A stretch of 64,000 nucleotides of DNA from Jatrophihabitans sp035642535 (GCA_035642535.1 DASQSE010000048.1:41395-105394), one strand, 5' to 3'; shown: positions 18,159-27,006, counted from the first letter of the stretch. The notes: a model not told the origin generated them from the sequence alone. Numbers and translations: made by a program.

Positions 18159-19165
18159 CGGAAGGCTTGGACTGGCGACAGTGGCTCGCCGACCAGTTCG
18201 CGCAACTCAGCCGCTGGTTCCAGGGACGGTTCGTCTTCGAGGTCGGCGCGGGCGACGAATCCATCTCGGCCACCCGCATGGCGGACGACGGCTACGTGCG
18301 CGATCTGCTGCTGAAGATGCATGAGCAGCAGCAGTACGGGAACCCCGAACCGGGTTCGGTCGCCGCCAGTGCGGAGCGTGGCATCACCATCTCCGCGTCC
18401 CGATTGACTCGGCACTACTCCGCGGCGCTGACGACGGCCGCGATCACCGGGCTGGCCGGCGGCGTGGGTTTCGATCTCGCTCCGCAGAACTGCACGATGA
18501 TCTTTGCCAGTGGCGTGCCGTTCCGGCTGTTGCTGGGCCAACCACCTGAGCCGGCGCCACTGCTCGTGGCCCTCGAGGACGTCAGCGGCATCCCGGCCGA
18601 CGTCCCACGTGTCGCGAGCCGCGACGAGCTGCGGCAGATCGTGTGGCGCAATCTCTACGGCGAGCATCTCGGCCCGCTGTTCCGCCGGCTCGCCACGCTC
18701 ACCAAGGTGTCGCCTTCGCTGCTGTGGACGAACGCCGCGGAGTGGCCGGCGATGATCCACGACGCGGCACTCGAGTACCTGGAGCCGGACATCGGGACGC
18801 CGCTGGTCGAGGAGAGCCTGGCGGTGCTCAACGCCGACGCGCTGCCCGGCGTCGACGATCTGGCTGCCCCGCTCCGTGATCGGATCGAGTGGCTGAAGGT
18901 CAGCGCGGAAGAGGGCGCGGAGACCATTCAGACGCGCAAGATGTGCTGTCTGACGTATCTGCTCGCGGATCGGTTCGGCCGGCTCTGCCAGAACTGCCCG
19001 TACCTGCCGCCGGAGGATCGTGTCGCGCTGGCCGCCGAGCGGCACGACGTGGCGATGGGTTCGGCAGGCGGCGACGCCGAGCAGCGGGCGATCGAGAAAG
19101 GCATGCAGCGGCCCTCGATCCGTGCCCTGCTGAAGTCGGCATCAACACGGTCGCCCTCTTCCTAG
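18155..19165 (+). CDS. FhuF-like (2Fe-2S) protein, IucA/IucC C-terminal-type
   Basis: A 336-residue protein with a C-terminal cysteine signature: C264-C265, 12 residues, C278-x2-C281 ('KMCCLTYLLADRFGRLCQNC'). The ferric-siderophore reductase FhuF binds an unusual [2Fe-2S] cluster with CC-x10-C-x2-C, so the spacing here is two residues longer. The N-terminal 220 residues resemble the IucA/IucC-like ferric reductase fold ('ASRLTRHYSAALTTAAITGL'). No siderophore genes are near. Coupling to the cupin gene (ATGA) and to PrpD genes suggests a redox partner or iron-related step of this operon instead. Function is inference; the Cys motif is seen directly. Confidence 0.72.
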   Translation: MTEGLDWRQWLADQFAQLSRWFQGRFVFEVGAGDESISATRMADDGYVRDLLLKMHEQQQYGNPEPGSVAASAERGITISASRLTRHYSAALTTAAITGLAGGVGFDLAPQNCTMIFASGVPFRLLLGQPPEPAPLLVALEDVSGIPADVPRVASRDELRQIVWRNLYGEHLGPLFRRLATLTKVSPSLLWTNAAEWPAMIHDAALEYLEPDIGTPLVEESLAVLNADALPGVDDLAAPLRDRIEWLKVSAEEGAETIQTRKMCCLTYLLADRFGRLCQNCPYLPPEDRVALAAERHDVAMGSAGGDAEQRAIEKGMQRPSIRALLKSASTRSPSS

Positions 19166-19198
19166 GGGCTCTCGCTGAACGCACGTCGGCGCTGGACG

Positions 19199-20599
19199 GT
19201 GCTCGGCATCTGCTGTCTGAGCCTGTTCCTCGTCGGCATGGACAGCACGATCGTGAATGTCGGGCTGCCGACGATCGGGCGCGCCCTGCACGTCGGAACC
19301 CGCGACCTCGAGTGGACCGTCGATGCATACGTCCTGGTCGTGACCAGCCTGCTGATCTCCTCCGGAGCACTGGCCGACCGCATCGGACGACGCCGGGTCT
19401 TCCAACTCGGGCTGACGATCTTCGGGCTGGCCTCGGTGGCCTGCGCGCTCGCGCCCTCGATCGGCGTGCTCGTCGCGGCTCGGGTCGTGCAAGGGGTGGG
19501 TGGCTCGATGCTCGTCCCCGTCGCGCTGGCCATCGTCGTGAACGTGATCACCGATCCGCGGCAGCGCGCGCTCGCGACGGGCGTCTGGACGGCGACCTTC
19601 GGGCTGAGCATGGCTGCCGGGCCGGTAGCGGGCGGCGCGCTCATCTCGGCGCTCGGCTGGCGATCCGTTTTTTGGATCAACGCGCCGGTCGTCGCGGCCG
19701 CACTCGTGTTGAGCGTGGCGCTCGTTCCGGAGTCCCGGGCCCAGCAACCGCGCCGACTCGACGGCAGGGGGCAGGTGCTGCTCATCGCGGTGGTGGGCAT
19801 CGCGGTCGCCGTGCTCATCGAAGGGCCGCACATCGGCTGGACGTCGACCGCCGCACTCGCCGGCTACGTCTGCGTCGTTGCCGCGGCGGTCGGATTCGTG
19901 CGAACCGAGACCCGCCGCCGCGAACCGCTGATGGATCTCCAGTTGTTCCGGCGGCCGCCGTTCGCGGGCGCCGTCGTGGCCGCCGTGCTGGTTTGTATCG
20001 CGCTGCACACGACGCTGCTGCTCAACACGCTGTACCTCCAGCACAGCCGCGGGATGTCGCCGATCGCAACTGGTCTCGCCACGCTGCCGATGGCCGTCGC
20101 CACGATCGTGTGCGCGCCGATCTCGGGCTATCTGGTCGGCCGCCGTGGCGCGCGGCTACCGCTGAGCCTGGCGGGCTGCTTCACCGCAGCGGGCGGGTTG
20201 TGCCTGCTCGGGCTCGGCACCCACACCGATCTGCTCGTGCTCCGGTTGGCGTATCTGCTCATCGGGGTCGGTTTCGGCTTCGCGAATGCGCCGATCACCA
20301 CCACCGCGGTCAGCGGCCTGCCACCTTCGCAAGCCGGCGTGGCCGGCGCCATCACGTCCACCGCGCGCAACTTCGGCGCCGCACTCGGCATCGCGCTCGC
20401 CGGCAGCATCGTCGCGGGATCGCCGCCGGCAGAGCTCGCCGCTGCCTCGCATCTCGGCTGGCTGCTGGTCAGCTGCTGCGGGTTGCTCGTGCTCGTCCTC
20501 GCCACCAGTACCGCGTCGAGCCTGGACAGCATTCGATGCCAGTGGCCACGAGATGCCACGAAAGTCGCTAGCCCCGCCCGAGCGGCACCGCCAGGATGA
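19199..20599 (+). CDS. MFS transporter, DHA2 (14-TM drug:H+ antiporter) family
   Basis: A 466-residue or slightly longer multi-spanning transporter. 'FLVGMDSTIVNVGLPTIGRA' is the DHA2 motif D1 region, 'GALADRIGRRRVFQLG' is motif A and 'RVVQGVGGSMLVPVALAIV' is motif C-like. The GTG at 19199 gives a start right at TM1. In-frame upstream there is a CTG at 19175, 6 nt after AGGGG, which would add the residues NARRRWTV typical of this family; the true start may be that CTG. It follows the FhuF-like gene directly (ribosome site overlaps its TAG stop) and is the last gene of the PrpD operon, so it probably imports or exports the pathway's substrate. Confidence 0.85.
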   Translation: MLGICCLSLFLVGMDSTIVNVGLPTIGRALHVGTRDLEWTVDAYVLVVTSLLISSGALADRIGRRRVFQLGLTIFGLASVACALAPSIGVLVAARVVQGVGGSMLVPVALAIVVNVITDPRQRALATGVWTATFGLSMAAGPVAGGALISALGWRSVFWINAPVVAAALVLSVALVPESRAQQPRRLDGRGQVLLIAVVGIAVAVLIEGPHIGWTSTAALAGYVCVVAAAVGFVRTETRRREPLMDLQLFRRPPFAGAVVAAVLVCIALHTTLLLNTLYLQHSRGMSPIATGLATLPMAVATIVCAPISGYLVGRRGARLPLSLAGCFTAAGGLCLLGLGTHTDLLVLRLAYLLIGVGFGFANAPITTTAVSGLPPSQAGVAGAITSTARNFGAALGIALAGSIVAGSPPAELAAASHLGWLLVSCCGLLVLVLATSTASSLDSIRCQWPRDATKVASPARAAPPG

Positions 20600-20633
20600 T
20601 CAGCAAGTTATCGCGCACAGTCTGGGGACGCGA

Positions 20634-23600
20634 ATGATCAGCCGCCATTTCACCCGCTGGGCCGTACCCGCAGTCGGCGCCGTCGCGGTGTCCATCGCCG
20701 TCGGCACCGCGGCCGCCGATACGCCGACCTCGACACCAGCCGCAGGCGCTGCCGACGCGGGCACGTCGCGCGCCGTCACGCTGATCACCGGGGACACGGT
20801 GCACGTCACCACCGTCGTCGGCGCGCAGCCGGAGGTCACCGTCGAGCCCGCGCTCCGGCCGGACGGCGCGCGGCCCAGCTTCTGGGTGAGCCAGCGCGGT
20901 GGCGACCTCATGGTCATTCCACGCGACGTGGCCCGGCTCATCCCGACGCACCTGGATGCGCAGCTGTTCGACGTCACCAGCCTGCTCGCCCAAGGCGACG
21001 GGGACGGCGCAAGCAGCAGCATCCCGCTGATCGCCACCTACAAGGGCGGCGGTGCTCCGACGGCGTTGCCTGGCACGCGCACGACCCAGGTGTTGCGCAG
21101 CGTGCACGGCGCGGCGCTGCGCGCCCCGAAGGCCACGACGCATCGGCTCGGCGCTGCGCTGTCGGCGCTCGCCAGCCCCGGCGTGCAAACCAAGCTCGAA
21201 ACGCCGGTGCGCAGCGTCGCCAAGATCTGGCTCGACGCGCGCGTGCACGTCACCGCCGACCCCAACATGACGCAGATCGGCGCGCCCGAGGCGTGGGCGC
21301 GCGGCTACGACGGCAGCGGGGTTACCGTCGCGGTGCTCGACACCGGTGTCGACACGACCCACCCGGATCTGGCGGGTCGGGTTGCCGCATCGAAGAACTT
21401 CGCGTTCACCGCCGACGCCCTCGACCACTTCGGACACGGCACGCACGTCGCCTCGATCATCGCCGGCACCGGCGCTGCCTCCGGCGGTCAGCATCGCGGG
21501 GTGGCCGACGGCGCGGCACTGCTGAACGGCAAGGTGCTGAACGACACCGGCACGGGTTTCTCGTCCTGGGTCATCGCCGGCATGCAGTGGGCGAGCACCG
21601 AGCAGCACGCGAACATCGTCAACCTCAGCCTCGGCTTCCCACCGGGCAGCTTCGACGGCGGTCCGGTGAGCCAGGCGGTGAACGACCTCACTGCGGCGAA
21701 CGGGACGCTGTTCGTCGTCGCCGCCGGAAACGGCGCGTGCAACACCTGCATCGGCAGTCCGGCCGACGCGACGAGCGCGCTGACCGTCGAGGCGGTCGAC
21801 AGCGCCGATCAGCCGGCGTCGTTCGACAGCGCCGGGCCGGTGCCGACCAACTTCCGGCTGAAGCCGGACATCGCCGCGCCGGGCGTGGACATCGTCGCGG
21901 CCCGGGCGGCGGGCACATCACTCGGCACGCCGGTCGACGCGAACTACACGACGCTGTCCGGCACGTCGATGGCCACCCCGCACATCGCGGGCGCCGCCGC
22001 GCTGCTGCTCCAGGCGCACCCGGACCTCACCGCCGCGCAGCTCAAGGCCGAACTCATGGACAGCGCCCACCAGACGCCTGACGTGTCGGTCTATGCGCAG
22101 GGCGCCGGCCGGGTGGACATCCCGAGCGCGCTCGACGACACGCTCGTCGCCGACGCCGGCTCGCTCGACTTCGGCTTCTTCTCCTTCCCGCACGACGGGC
22201 GCGCGCCGGTCGAGCGATCGCTCAGCTACCGCAACCTCGACGACCACGACGTCACGGTCATGCTCGCTACCGACGTGCGCGATGCGGACGGCGCTGCGGC
22301 CGCCGGGATGCTCAGCGTGTCGCCGACGGAACTCACCATCCCGGCACACGGCACGGCGAGCGTGACCGTCGCTCTCGACACGGCGGTCGGCGGCACCGGA
22401 GTCTTCGGTGGCACGGTCTCCGCCACCGCCTCGGACGGCGCCACCGCGCACACCGTGGTCGGCTTCGACAAGGAGCCGCCGATGTACAACCTGCATGTCG
22501 AAGGCATCGCTCGCGACGGACGCGCGGCGAACGGCGGCTTCAAGGTCGTCGACGTGCAGGACGGCAGCGTGGCGGCGCAGCGCTTCTGGCCGGGTGACCC
22601 GAGCGCCGGCTGCACGACCAAAACGTTCGCGTTCAGCGACTGCATCCGGGTGCCGGCTGGGACGTACTCGGTCATGGGCTTCGTGTTCACCATGCCCGCG
22701 TACCTGCCGAGCACCGAGTCCGGCCGTACCGCCCAGGACACCTCGCTCGTCGGCAACCCGCAGCTGACCGTCGACCACGACATGACGATCACCTTGGACG
22801 CGCGTACGGCACGTCCGGTGCAGATCAGCACGCCGGGGCACCCGGACGCGCGGGCCAACATGGGCGGCGCGTTCGAGCTCCAGGTCTCGCGCACGCCGGC
22901 TGCCGGGGTTCCGGTGACGGACGAGATCGTCAACTACCCCGGCGCACAGCTGGACGAGCAGTTCTACGTGCAGCCGACGGCGCGCGTCACGATGGGCGAC
23001 CTCAGCGCGACCACGCGCTGGCGGCTCGAAGCTCCGGACCTCACCCTCGGAGCACCGGGCTTGCCTCTGCATCCGACCTACTACGACCCGGTGTGGTTCA
23101 GCGACGTCTCGTCGCAGTACCCGCGCTTCGCCGGCACCGGGCTGCTCCCGGTGGTCGACGTCGGGACAGCGACGGCGGCCGAGCTGTCCGGCCGGCAGCT
23201 GCACGGCCGGCTCGCGTTGGTCCGCCGCTCCGACGCGATCAGCGTCGCGGAGCAGTCGAACAACGCCGCGGCGGCCGGCGCGCGCATCGTGGCGATCTAC
23301 AACGACGGGCCGGGCGACAACCCCGAGCCGGGCGGGACGGGGGTGAAGCTCCAGGTCCCGACCGTGCGGTTGTCGCACGACGAGGGTGTGGCGCTGCTGC
23401 ACCGGCTCGACCACAGCCCGGTCGTGGTCGTCGCGCACGGCGTGCCGGCGAGCCCGTACCTCTACGACCTCGTCTTCACCGAGCACGACCAGATCCCGCA
23501 GCAATTGCGCTACGTCGCCGCGCCGCGCGACCTGGCGACCGTCGTGCGGCACTTCCACGGCGAGGTGGGCCGGCCGATGACCTACTCGGACGCCGCGTTC

Positions 23601-24515
23601 GCGTTCCTGCCCGGCGACACGTTCTCGGTTTCGACGGTCTTCCCGCTGATCGGCGGCGGCCCGCGCGAGCGCACCGACTACTACCTCGCCGATCCGGACG
23701 TGCGGTGGAACTACGCGGTGCAGACGCCGGAGTCGCCGTACAACTTCCTGTTCCCCGAGCAGGCCGCGCGGATCGAGTTGCAGAGCGCGCACCTGACGTC
23801 GTTCCCGGAGCCTGTCCGGGTCGACGCGGACTACTTCGGCGCGCCGATCGCGCCCGGCCTCGACCCGCTGCAACCGCTACAGCGTGCGGGCGATGTCATG
23901 CGCGTGCACATGGCGGGCTTCGTCGACGCCGACGGCAACTTCTCCGACGGCTACACCAGCCTGTTCCCGTCCGGGTTCAGCACCGACTTCCACATGTACG
24001 CCGACGGTGTCCAGGTCGCCGCGACGAAGTTCCTCGCGGCGGGCACGATCCGGGTGCCTGCGACCGATGCGCAGTACCGCATCGACTACTCCGTCGCGAA
24101 CGCGGCTCCGTGGGCAGCGCTGTCGACGCAGACGAACAGTTCGTGGACGTTCGAGTCGTCCGAACCGGCCAGCGGTGAGGTGCGCACCGAGCCGCTCATC
24201 CTTGCCGACTACGACCTCGACACGGATCTGCAGAACGTCGCACCGCGCGGGCCGATCGAGCTCGGCGTGACGCTCGCCCATCAGGCCGGCGCGGTGCAGC
24301 CGGACATTACGTCGGCGAGCTTGGACGTGTCCTACGACGACGGCGCGACGTGGCGGCCGGCGACGCTGACCGCGGACGGCGCCGGCCGCTATCTGGCCCG
24401 GCTCGCGTCGCCGCCCGGCCACGGGCTCGGCTACGTGTCGCTGCGCCTGCACGCCGCCGATGCCGCCGGGGCAACGCTGAGCCAGGAGGTTATCCGCGCA
24501 TTCGCCGCCCGCTGA
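20634..24515 (+). CDS. Large secreted subtilisin-family serine peptidase (S8)
   Basis: A 1293-residue exported protease. A signal peptide with hydrophobic core 'AVPAVGAVAVSIAVGTAAAD' is followed by a propeptide of about 180 residues. The S8 domain has Asp236 in 'VAVLDTGVDTTHPDL', His268 in 'GHGTHVASIIAG' and Ser445 in 'SGTSMATPH'. The rest is a large C-terminal region that includes a probable PA domain near 836-930 ('LHGRLALVRRSDAISVAEQS', 'AGARIVAIYNDG') and beta-rich domains. No LPxTG anchor is seen, so it is probably released. The ATG has GGGGA 7 nt upstream, 34 bp after the MFS gene. Streptomyces secrete similar 1200-1300-residue subtilases. Role: degradation of external proteins. Confidence 0.9.
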   Translation: MISRHFTRWAVPAVGAVAVSIAVGTAAADTPTSTPAAGAADAGTSRAVTLITGDTVHVTTVVGAQPEVTVEPALRPDGARPSFWVSQRGGDLMVIPRDVARLIPTHLDAQLFDVTSLLAQGDGDGASSSIPLIATYKGGGAPTALPGTRTTQVLRSVHGAALRAPKATTHRLGAALSALASPGVQTKLETPVRSVAKIWLDARVHVTADPNMTQIGAPEAWARGYDGSGVTVAVLDTGVDTTHPDLAGRVAASKNFAFTADALDHFGHGTHVASIIAGTGAASGGQHRGVADGAALLNGKVLNDTGTGFSSWVIAGMQWASTEQHANIVNLSLGFPPGSFDGGPVSQAVNDLTAANGTLFVVAAGNGACNTCIGSPADATSALTVEAVDSADQPASFDSAGPVPTNFRLKPDIAAPGVDIVAARAAGTSLGTPVDANYTTLSGTSMATPHIAGAAALLLQAHPDLTAAQLKAELMDSAHQTPDVSVYAQGAGRVDIPSALDDTLVADAGSLDFGFFSFPHDGRAPVERSLSYRNLDDHDVTVMLATDVRDADGAAAAGMLSVSPTELTIPAHGTASVTVALDTAVGGTGVFGGTVSATASDGATAHTVVGFDKEPPMYNLHVEGIARDGRAANGGFKVVDVQDGSVAAQRFWPGDPSAGCTTKTFAFSDCIRVPAGTYSVMGFVFTMPAYLPSTESGRTAQDTSLVGNPQLTVDHDMTITLDARTARPVQISTPGHPDARANMGGAFELQVSRTPAAGVPVTDEIVNYPGAQLDEQFYVQPTARVTMGDLSATTRWRLEAPDLTLGAPGLPLHPTYYDPVWFSDVSSQYPRFAGTGLLPVVDVGTATAAELSGRQLHGRLALVRRSDAISVAEQSNNAAAAGARIVAIYNDGPGDNPEPGGTGVKLQVPTVRLSHDEGVALLHRLDHSPVVVVAHGVPASPYLYDLVFTEHDQIPQQLRYVAAPRDLATVVRHFHGEVGRPMTYSDAAFAFLPGDTFSVSTVFPLIGGGPRERTDYYLADPDVRWNYAVQTPESPYNFLFPEQAARIELQSAHLTSFPEPVRVDADYFGAPIAPGLDPLQPLQRAGDVMRVHMAGFVDADGNFSDGYTSLFPSGFSTDFHMYADGVQVAATKFLAAGTIRVPATDAQYRIDYSVANAAPWAALSTQTNSSWTFESSEPASGEVRTEPLILADYDLDTDLQNVAPRGPIELGVTLAHQAGAVQPDITSASLDVSYDDGATWRPATLTADGAGRYLARLASPPGHGLGYVSLRLHAADAAGATLSQEVIRAFAAR

Positions 24516-24534
24516 ACCTCCTCCAACCCCTCCG

Positions 24535-24585
24535 TGATCAACAGGCCCGAAACGCGCTGTGGCGACGGTTCACGCCTGTTGATCA
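24535..24585. repeat. Intergenic palindrome, family 2, copy 1
   Basis: A perfect 12-bp inverted repeat TGATCAACAGGC / GCCTGTTGATCA with a 27-nt loop lies between convergent genes. Its right arm contains the stop codon of the phosphotransferase gene. A second copy with the same arms and the shared loop parts CGAAACG and GACGGTTC lies at 25559-25607, on the other side of that gene. Confidence 0.8.
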
Positions 24586-25518
24586 GTGAGAGGGATAGAT
24601 AAGTCGTTCCAACGACCGGAACACATGCTCGGCGTCCTGTCGGCAGAAGGCCGGCAGGTTCGGTAGGGCGGGAGGTGGTGGCTGCTGTGCCCACCACGCC
24701 GCTTGCCCGGCGAAGCTGAGCAGCAGGTCCGTCGCGGTATCGAGCGCTGCCTCCGGTGCCCAGTCCACGAGCGCGCGTTCGGCTTCGCCCGGAGGCACCT
24801 GCCCGGCGAGTAGGGCGACGTCTGCCCAGCCAGGTCCGCGATGGGGGCGACCCCAGTCGAGGATGACCGCCGAACCGTCGGGACGGATCAGCAGGTTGTC
24901 CTCGCGGACGTCAAGATGACACAACGTGGTCGCATCGAGTCGTCGTGGCAGGGCGTCCACGCGTGCGTACAGCGCGTCGAAGTCTGCCGCGGCCCAGGCC
25001 GGCAGGTATCGCACCGGCGCTTCGGCCATCGCAGTCCAGCGGCGAGCCCATCGCGTCGTCCGTTCAGCCAGGGTGGGCACGTCGACGGCTTGCGGAGCCG
25101 GGGTCAGCTCGCGAGATTGCGCACTCAATGCGCCGGCGATCGTGCGCACGTCGGCGGCCACGGACAGATCTGGATAACGTCCGTCGATGTGGTCGAGCAT
25201 GAGTGCAACGCACTCGCCGTCGTCGAACACTGCCCGTAGGTTCGGTCGGTAACGCGCCGGCGGCAGACGTTCCAAGACCGCGATCTCGCCGCGGAAGAGT
25301 GCCACCGTGTCTTCGTTGCTCGACATCGCCACGGCCTTGACGAAGACGCGGCGGCCCTCGGATGCGAGCAGGCTTACGGCGCACCCGGGAGACATCCCGC
25401 CCTCGTGTTCGCGCAGCACCTGCACCGGGCCGACGGTGGCGCGAACCCAGTCGTGCACGACCGCCGGGATCCGGGCCCATCCGAGACGCTTGCCGACCGC
25501 ACGGCGAGTGGCAACCAC
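24583..25518 (-). CDS. Phosphotransferase of the aminoglycoside phosphotransferase (APH) fold
   Basis: A 311-residue kinase-like protein. The catalytic loop is 'HLDVREDNLL' (His201, Asp203, Asn208) and the metal-binding Asp is D221 in 'VILDWG', matching the HxDxxxxN and DxD/DW motifs of APH/choline kinases. The N-lobe has 'VFVKAVAM' with a Lys in the expected ATP-binding strand. Such proteins phosphorylate small molecules, including sugars, choline or antibiotics. The gene stands alone between two copies of the family 2 palindrome, and its stop codon is inside one. GTG start; no clear ribosome site. Substrate not predictable. Confidence 0.8.
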   Translation of the reverse strand: MVATRRAVGKRLGWARIPAVVHDWVRATVGPVQVLREHEGGMSPGCAVSLLASEGRRVFVKAVAMSSNEDTVALFRGEIAVLERLPPARYRPNLRAVFDDGECVALMLDHIDGRYPDLSVAADVRTIAGALSAQSRELTPAPQAVDVPTLAERTTRWARRWTAMAEAPVRYLPAWAAADFDALYARVDALPRRLDATTLCHLDVREDNLLIRPDGSAVILDWGRPHRGPGWADVALLAGQVPPGEAERALVDWAPEAALDTATDLLLSFAGQAAWWAQQPPPPALPNLPAFCRQDAEHVFRSLERLIYPSH

Positions 25519-25558
25519 GACTAGCCATGATGCACCGGTTGCCCGGCCAACCCACGTC

Positions 25559-25607
25559 GATCAACAGGCGCGAAACGTCGGGACGTGACGGTTCGGACCT
25601 GTTGATC
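25559..25607. repeat. Intergenic palindrome, family 2, copy 2
   Basis: Arms GATCAACAGG / CCTGTTGATC (10 bp perfect) enclose a loop that shares CGAAACG and GACGGTTC with copy 1, about 1 kb away. It lies upstream of the phosphotransferase gene and of the divergent methyltransferase gene, so it is not in a terminator position. An AAGGAGGTGA sequence follows at 25611-25620 with no convincing gene behind it. Confidence 0.75.
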
Positions 25608-25693
25608 ACCAAGGAGGTGAGGCGCCGCCCTCCCGCAAGCAAGCTTCCCCTGCGGTCCGTCAAAGCTTGCGCCCGGAGTATGAAGATGGCGTG

Positions 25694-26317
25694 GTGAAGG
25701 ACCGCAATGAGCGCTGGCGGCGCTCGTGGGGCAAGCAGGCACGCCGCTACGACCAGCAGATGCGTTTCTGGGACCGGCACATCTTCAAGGACAGCCGCGC
25801 CTGGGTGTGCGGACAGGCCACCGGCGAGGTGCTCGAGGTGGCGGTCGGGAGCGGGATGAACCTGCCGCATTACCCGGCGGGAGTTCGGCTGACCGGGGTC
25901 GACTTCAGCCCGGAGATGCTGGTGCTGGCCCGCGAGCGGGCCGAGGAACTCGGCGTCGAGGTGGTGCTGCGCGAAGGCGATGCGCACCAACTCGAACTGC
26001 CGGACGCGTCGGTCGACACCGTCGTGTGCACGTTCGGCCTGTGCGCGGTCGCCGATGATCGGCGCGCGCTGCGTGAGATGCATCGCGTGCTACGCCCGGG
26101 TGGACTGCTGTTGTTGGTCGATCACATCGCGGCGAGTTCGCGGGTGGTGCGCGGCGTGCAGCGCTTGGTCGAGGTCGGCAGCGTCCCGCTCGCCGGCGAG
26201 CATTGGCGGCGCCGCCCGGTCAACGACCTCCCGGCGCTCGGGTTCGCGATCGAGAAGCAGGAGCGATTCGGGCCAGTCGGTCTCGTGGAGCGGGTTACGG
26301 CACGGAAGACGGCCTGA
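25694..26317 (+). CDS. Class I SAM-dependent methyltransferase (UbiE/Methyltransf_11 type)
   Basis: A 207-residue Rossmann-fold methyltransferase. Motif I is 'VLEVAVGSGMNLPHYP', motif II 'GVDFSPEMLVLARERA' and motif III-like 'HRVLRPGGLLLLVDHI'. An N-terminal 'QARRYDQQMRFWDRHIF' precedes the SAM fold, as in UbiE-like enzymes acting on lipophilic acceptors. The GTG at 25694 is chosen because the protein then begins MKDRNERWRR directly ahead of the fold; a TTG 27 nt upstream is possible. Little promoter evidence. It is followed within 60 bp by the gamma-carbonic-anhydrase-like gene. Acceptor unknown. Confidence 0.82.
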   Translation: MKDRNERWRRSWGKQARRYDQQMRFWDRHIFKDSRAWVCGQATGEVLEVAVGSGMNLPHYPAGVRLTGVDFSPEMLVLARERAEELGVEVVLREGDAHQLELPDASVDTVVCTFGLCAVADDRRALREMHRVLRPGGLLLLVDHIAASSRVVRGVQRLVEVGSVPLAGEHWRRRPVNDLPALGFAIEKQERFGPVGLVERVTARKTA

Positions 26318-26373
26318 CCGCGGCGGTCGGGCGTCCTGCGTACCCGGAGCCGGCGGATGGGTACTGCCTGGAC

Positions 26374-26970
26374 ATGCTGATCGAACATCGCGGAAAGGCG
26401 CCCGTCGTCTCAGCAACGGCCTACATCGCGCCGACGGCCGTGCTGTGCGGCGACGTGCATATCGCTGCGGACGCGCGCGTGCTGTTCGGCGCCGTCGTGA
26501 GCGCCGAGGACGGCCGGATCGACATCGGAGAGCGCTGCGTGATCATGGAGAACGCACTGGTCCGCGGACGCGCGTCGAGCCCGGTAGTGATCGGTGACGA
26601 CGTACTCGTCGGCCCGCAGGCGCACGTCAACGGCGCAATCGTCGGCGCCGGCTGCTTCCTTGCGACCGGCTGCGCGCTGTTTCCGCGCTCGCGGCTCGAG
26701 CCGGACGTCGAAGTGCGCGTCCACGGAGTCGTGCAGGTGAACACGGTGCTGCCGACGGGGACGGTGGTGCCGATCGGCTGGGTGGCGGTCGGCGACCCGG
26801 TCCAGATACTGCCGCCGGATCAGCACGACCAGATCTGGGCCGTCCAGGAGGGACTGGACTTCCCCGGCACCGTCTACGGTCTGGCCCGCAGCGCGCCCGC
26901 CCGCGAACGGATGCAACGCCAGGTGGATTGGTTCGAGGCGCACCGCCGCGACCGCATCGGCGAGGCTTGA
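26374..26970 (+). CDS. Gamma-carbonic-anhydrase-like hexapeptide-repeat protein
   Basis: A 198-residue left-handed beta-helix protein of the gamma-carbonic anhydrase/YrdA group. Hexapeptide turns are visible in 'AYIAPTAVLCGDVHIAADAR', 'PVVIGDDVLVGPQAHVNGAI' and 'VGAGCFLATGCALFPRS'. True gamma-carbonic anhydrases hold zinc with histidines in GHxAxLHG-type turns; here that turn reads GPQAHVNG, so two usual His positions are Pro and Asn. Catalysis of CO2 hydration is therefore doubtful; acyl transfer or a scaffold role is possible. The ATG follows the methyltransferase gene by 56 bp, suggesting a shared transcript. Confidence 0.72.
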   Translation: MLIEHRGKAPVVSATAYIAPTAVLCGDVHIAADARVLFGAVVSAEDGRIDIGERCVIMENALVRGRASSPVVIGDDVLVGPQAHVNGAIVGAGCFLATGCALFPRSRLEPDVEVRVHGVVQVNTVLPTGTVVPIGWVAVGDPVQILPPDQHDQIWAVQEGLDFPGTVYGLARSAPARERMQRQVDWFEAHRRDRIGEA

Positions 26971-27006
26971 CCGGATCAGTCCACGCGGCGCGGACGGGGC
27001 TCACTG

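Noticed and set aside
16988..19045. A 685-codon minus-strand frame over the second PrpD, cupin and FhuF-like genes
   Set aside because: It overlaps coupled genes with recognisable families and has no domain of its own.
18155..19165. Siderophore synthesis or utilisation cluster
   Set aside because: The FhuF-like protein stands without NRPS, IucA/IucC synthetase, siderophore receptor or permease genes.
21918..23873. A 651-codon minus-strand frame over the subtilase gene
   Set aside because: Shadow of the subtilase reading frame; composition is not protein-like.
25611..25620. AAGGAGGTGA considered as an end of 16S rRNA or a strong ribosome site for a new gene
   Set aside because: It is complementary to the 16S tail, not part of rRNA, and the frame after it (25616 on) gives a short Pro/Arg-rich peptide that runs into the methyltransferase start.
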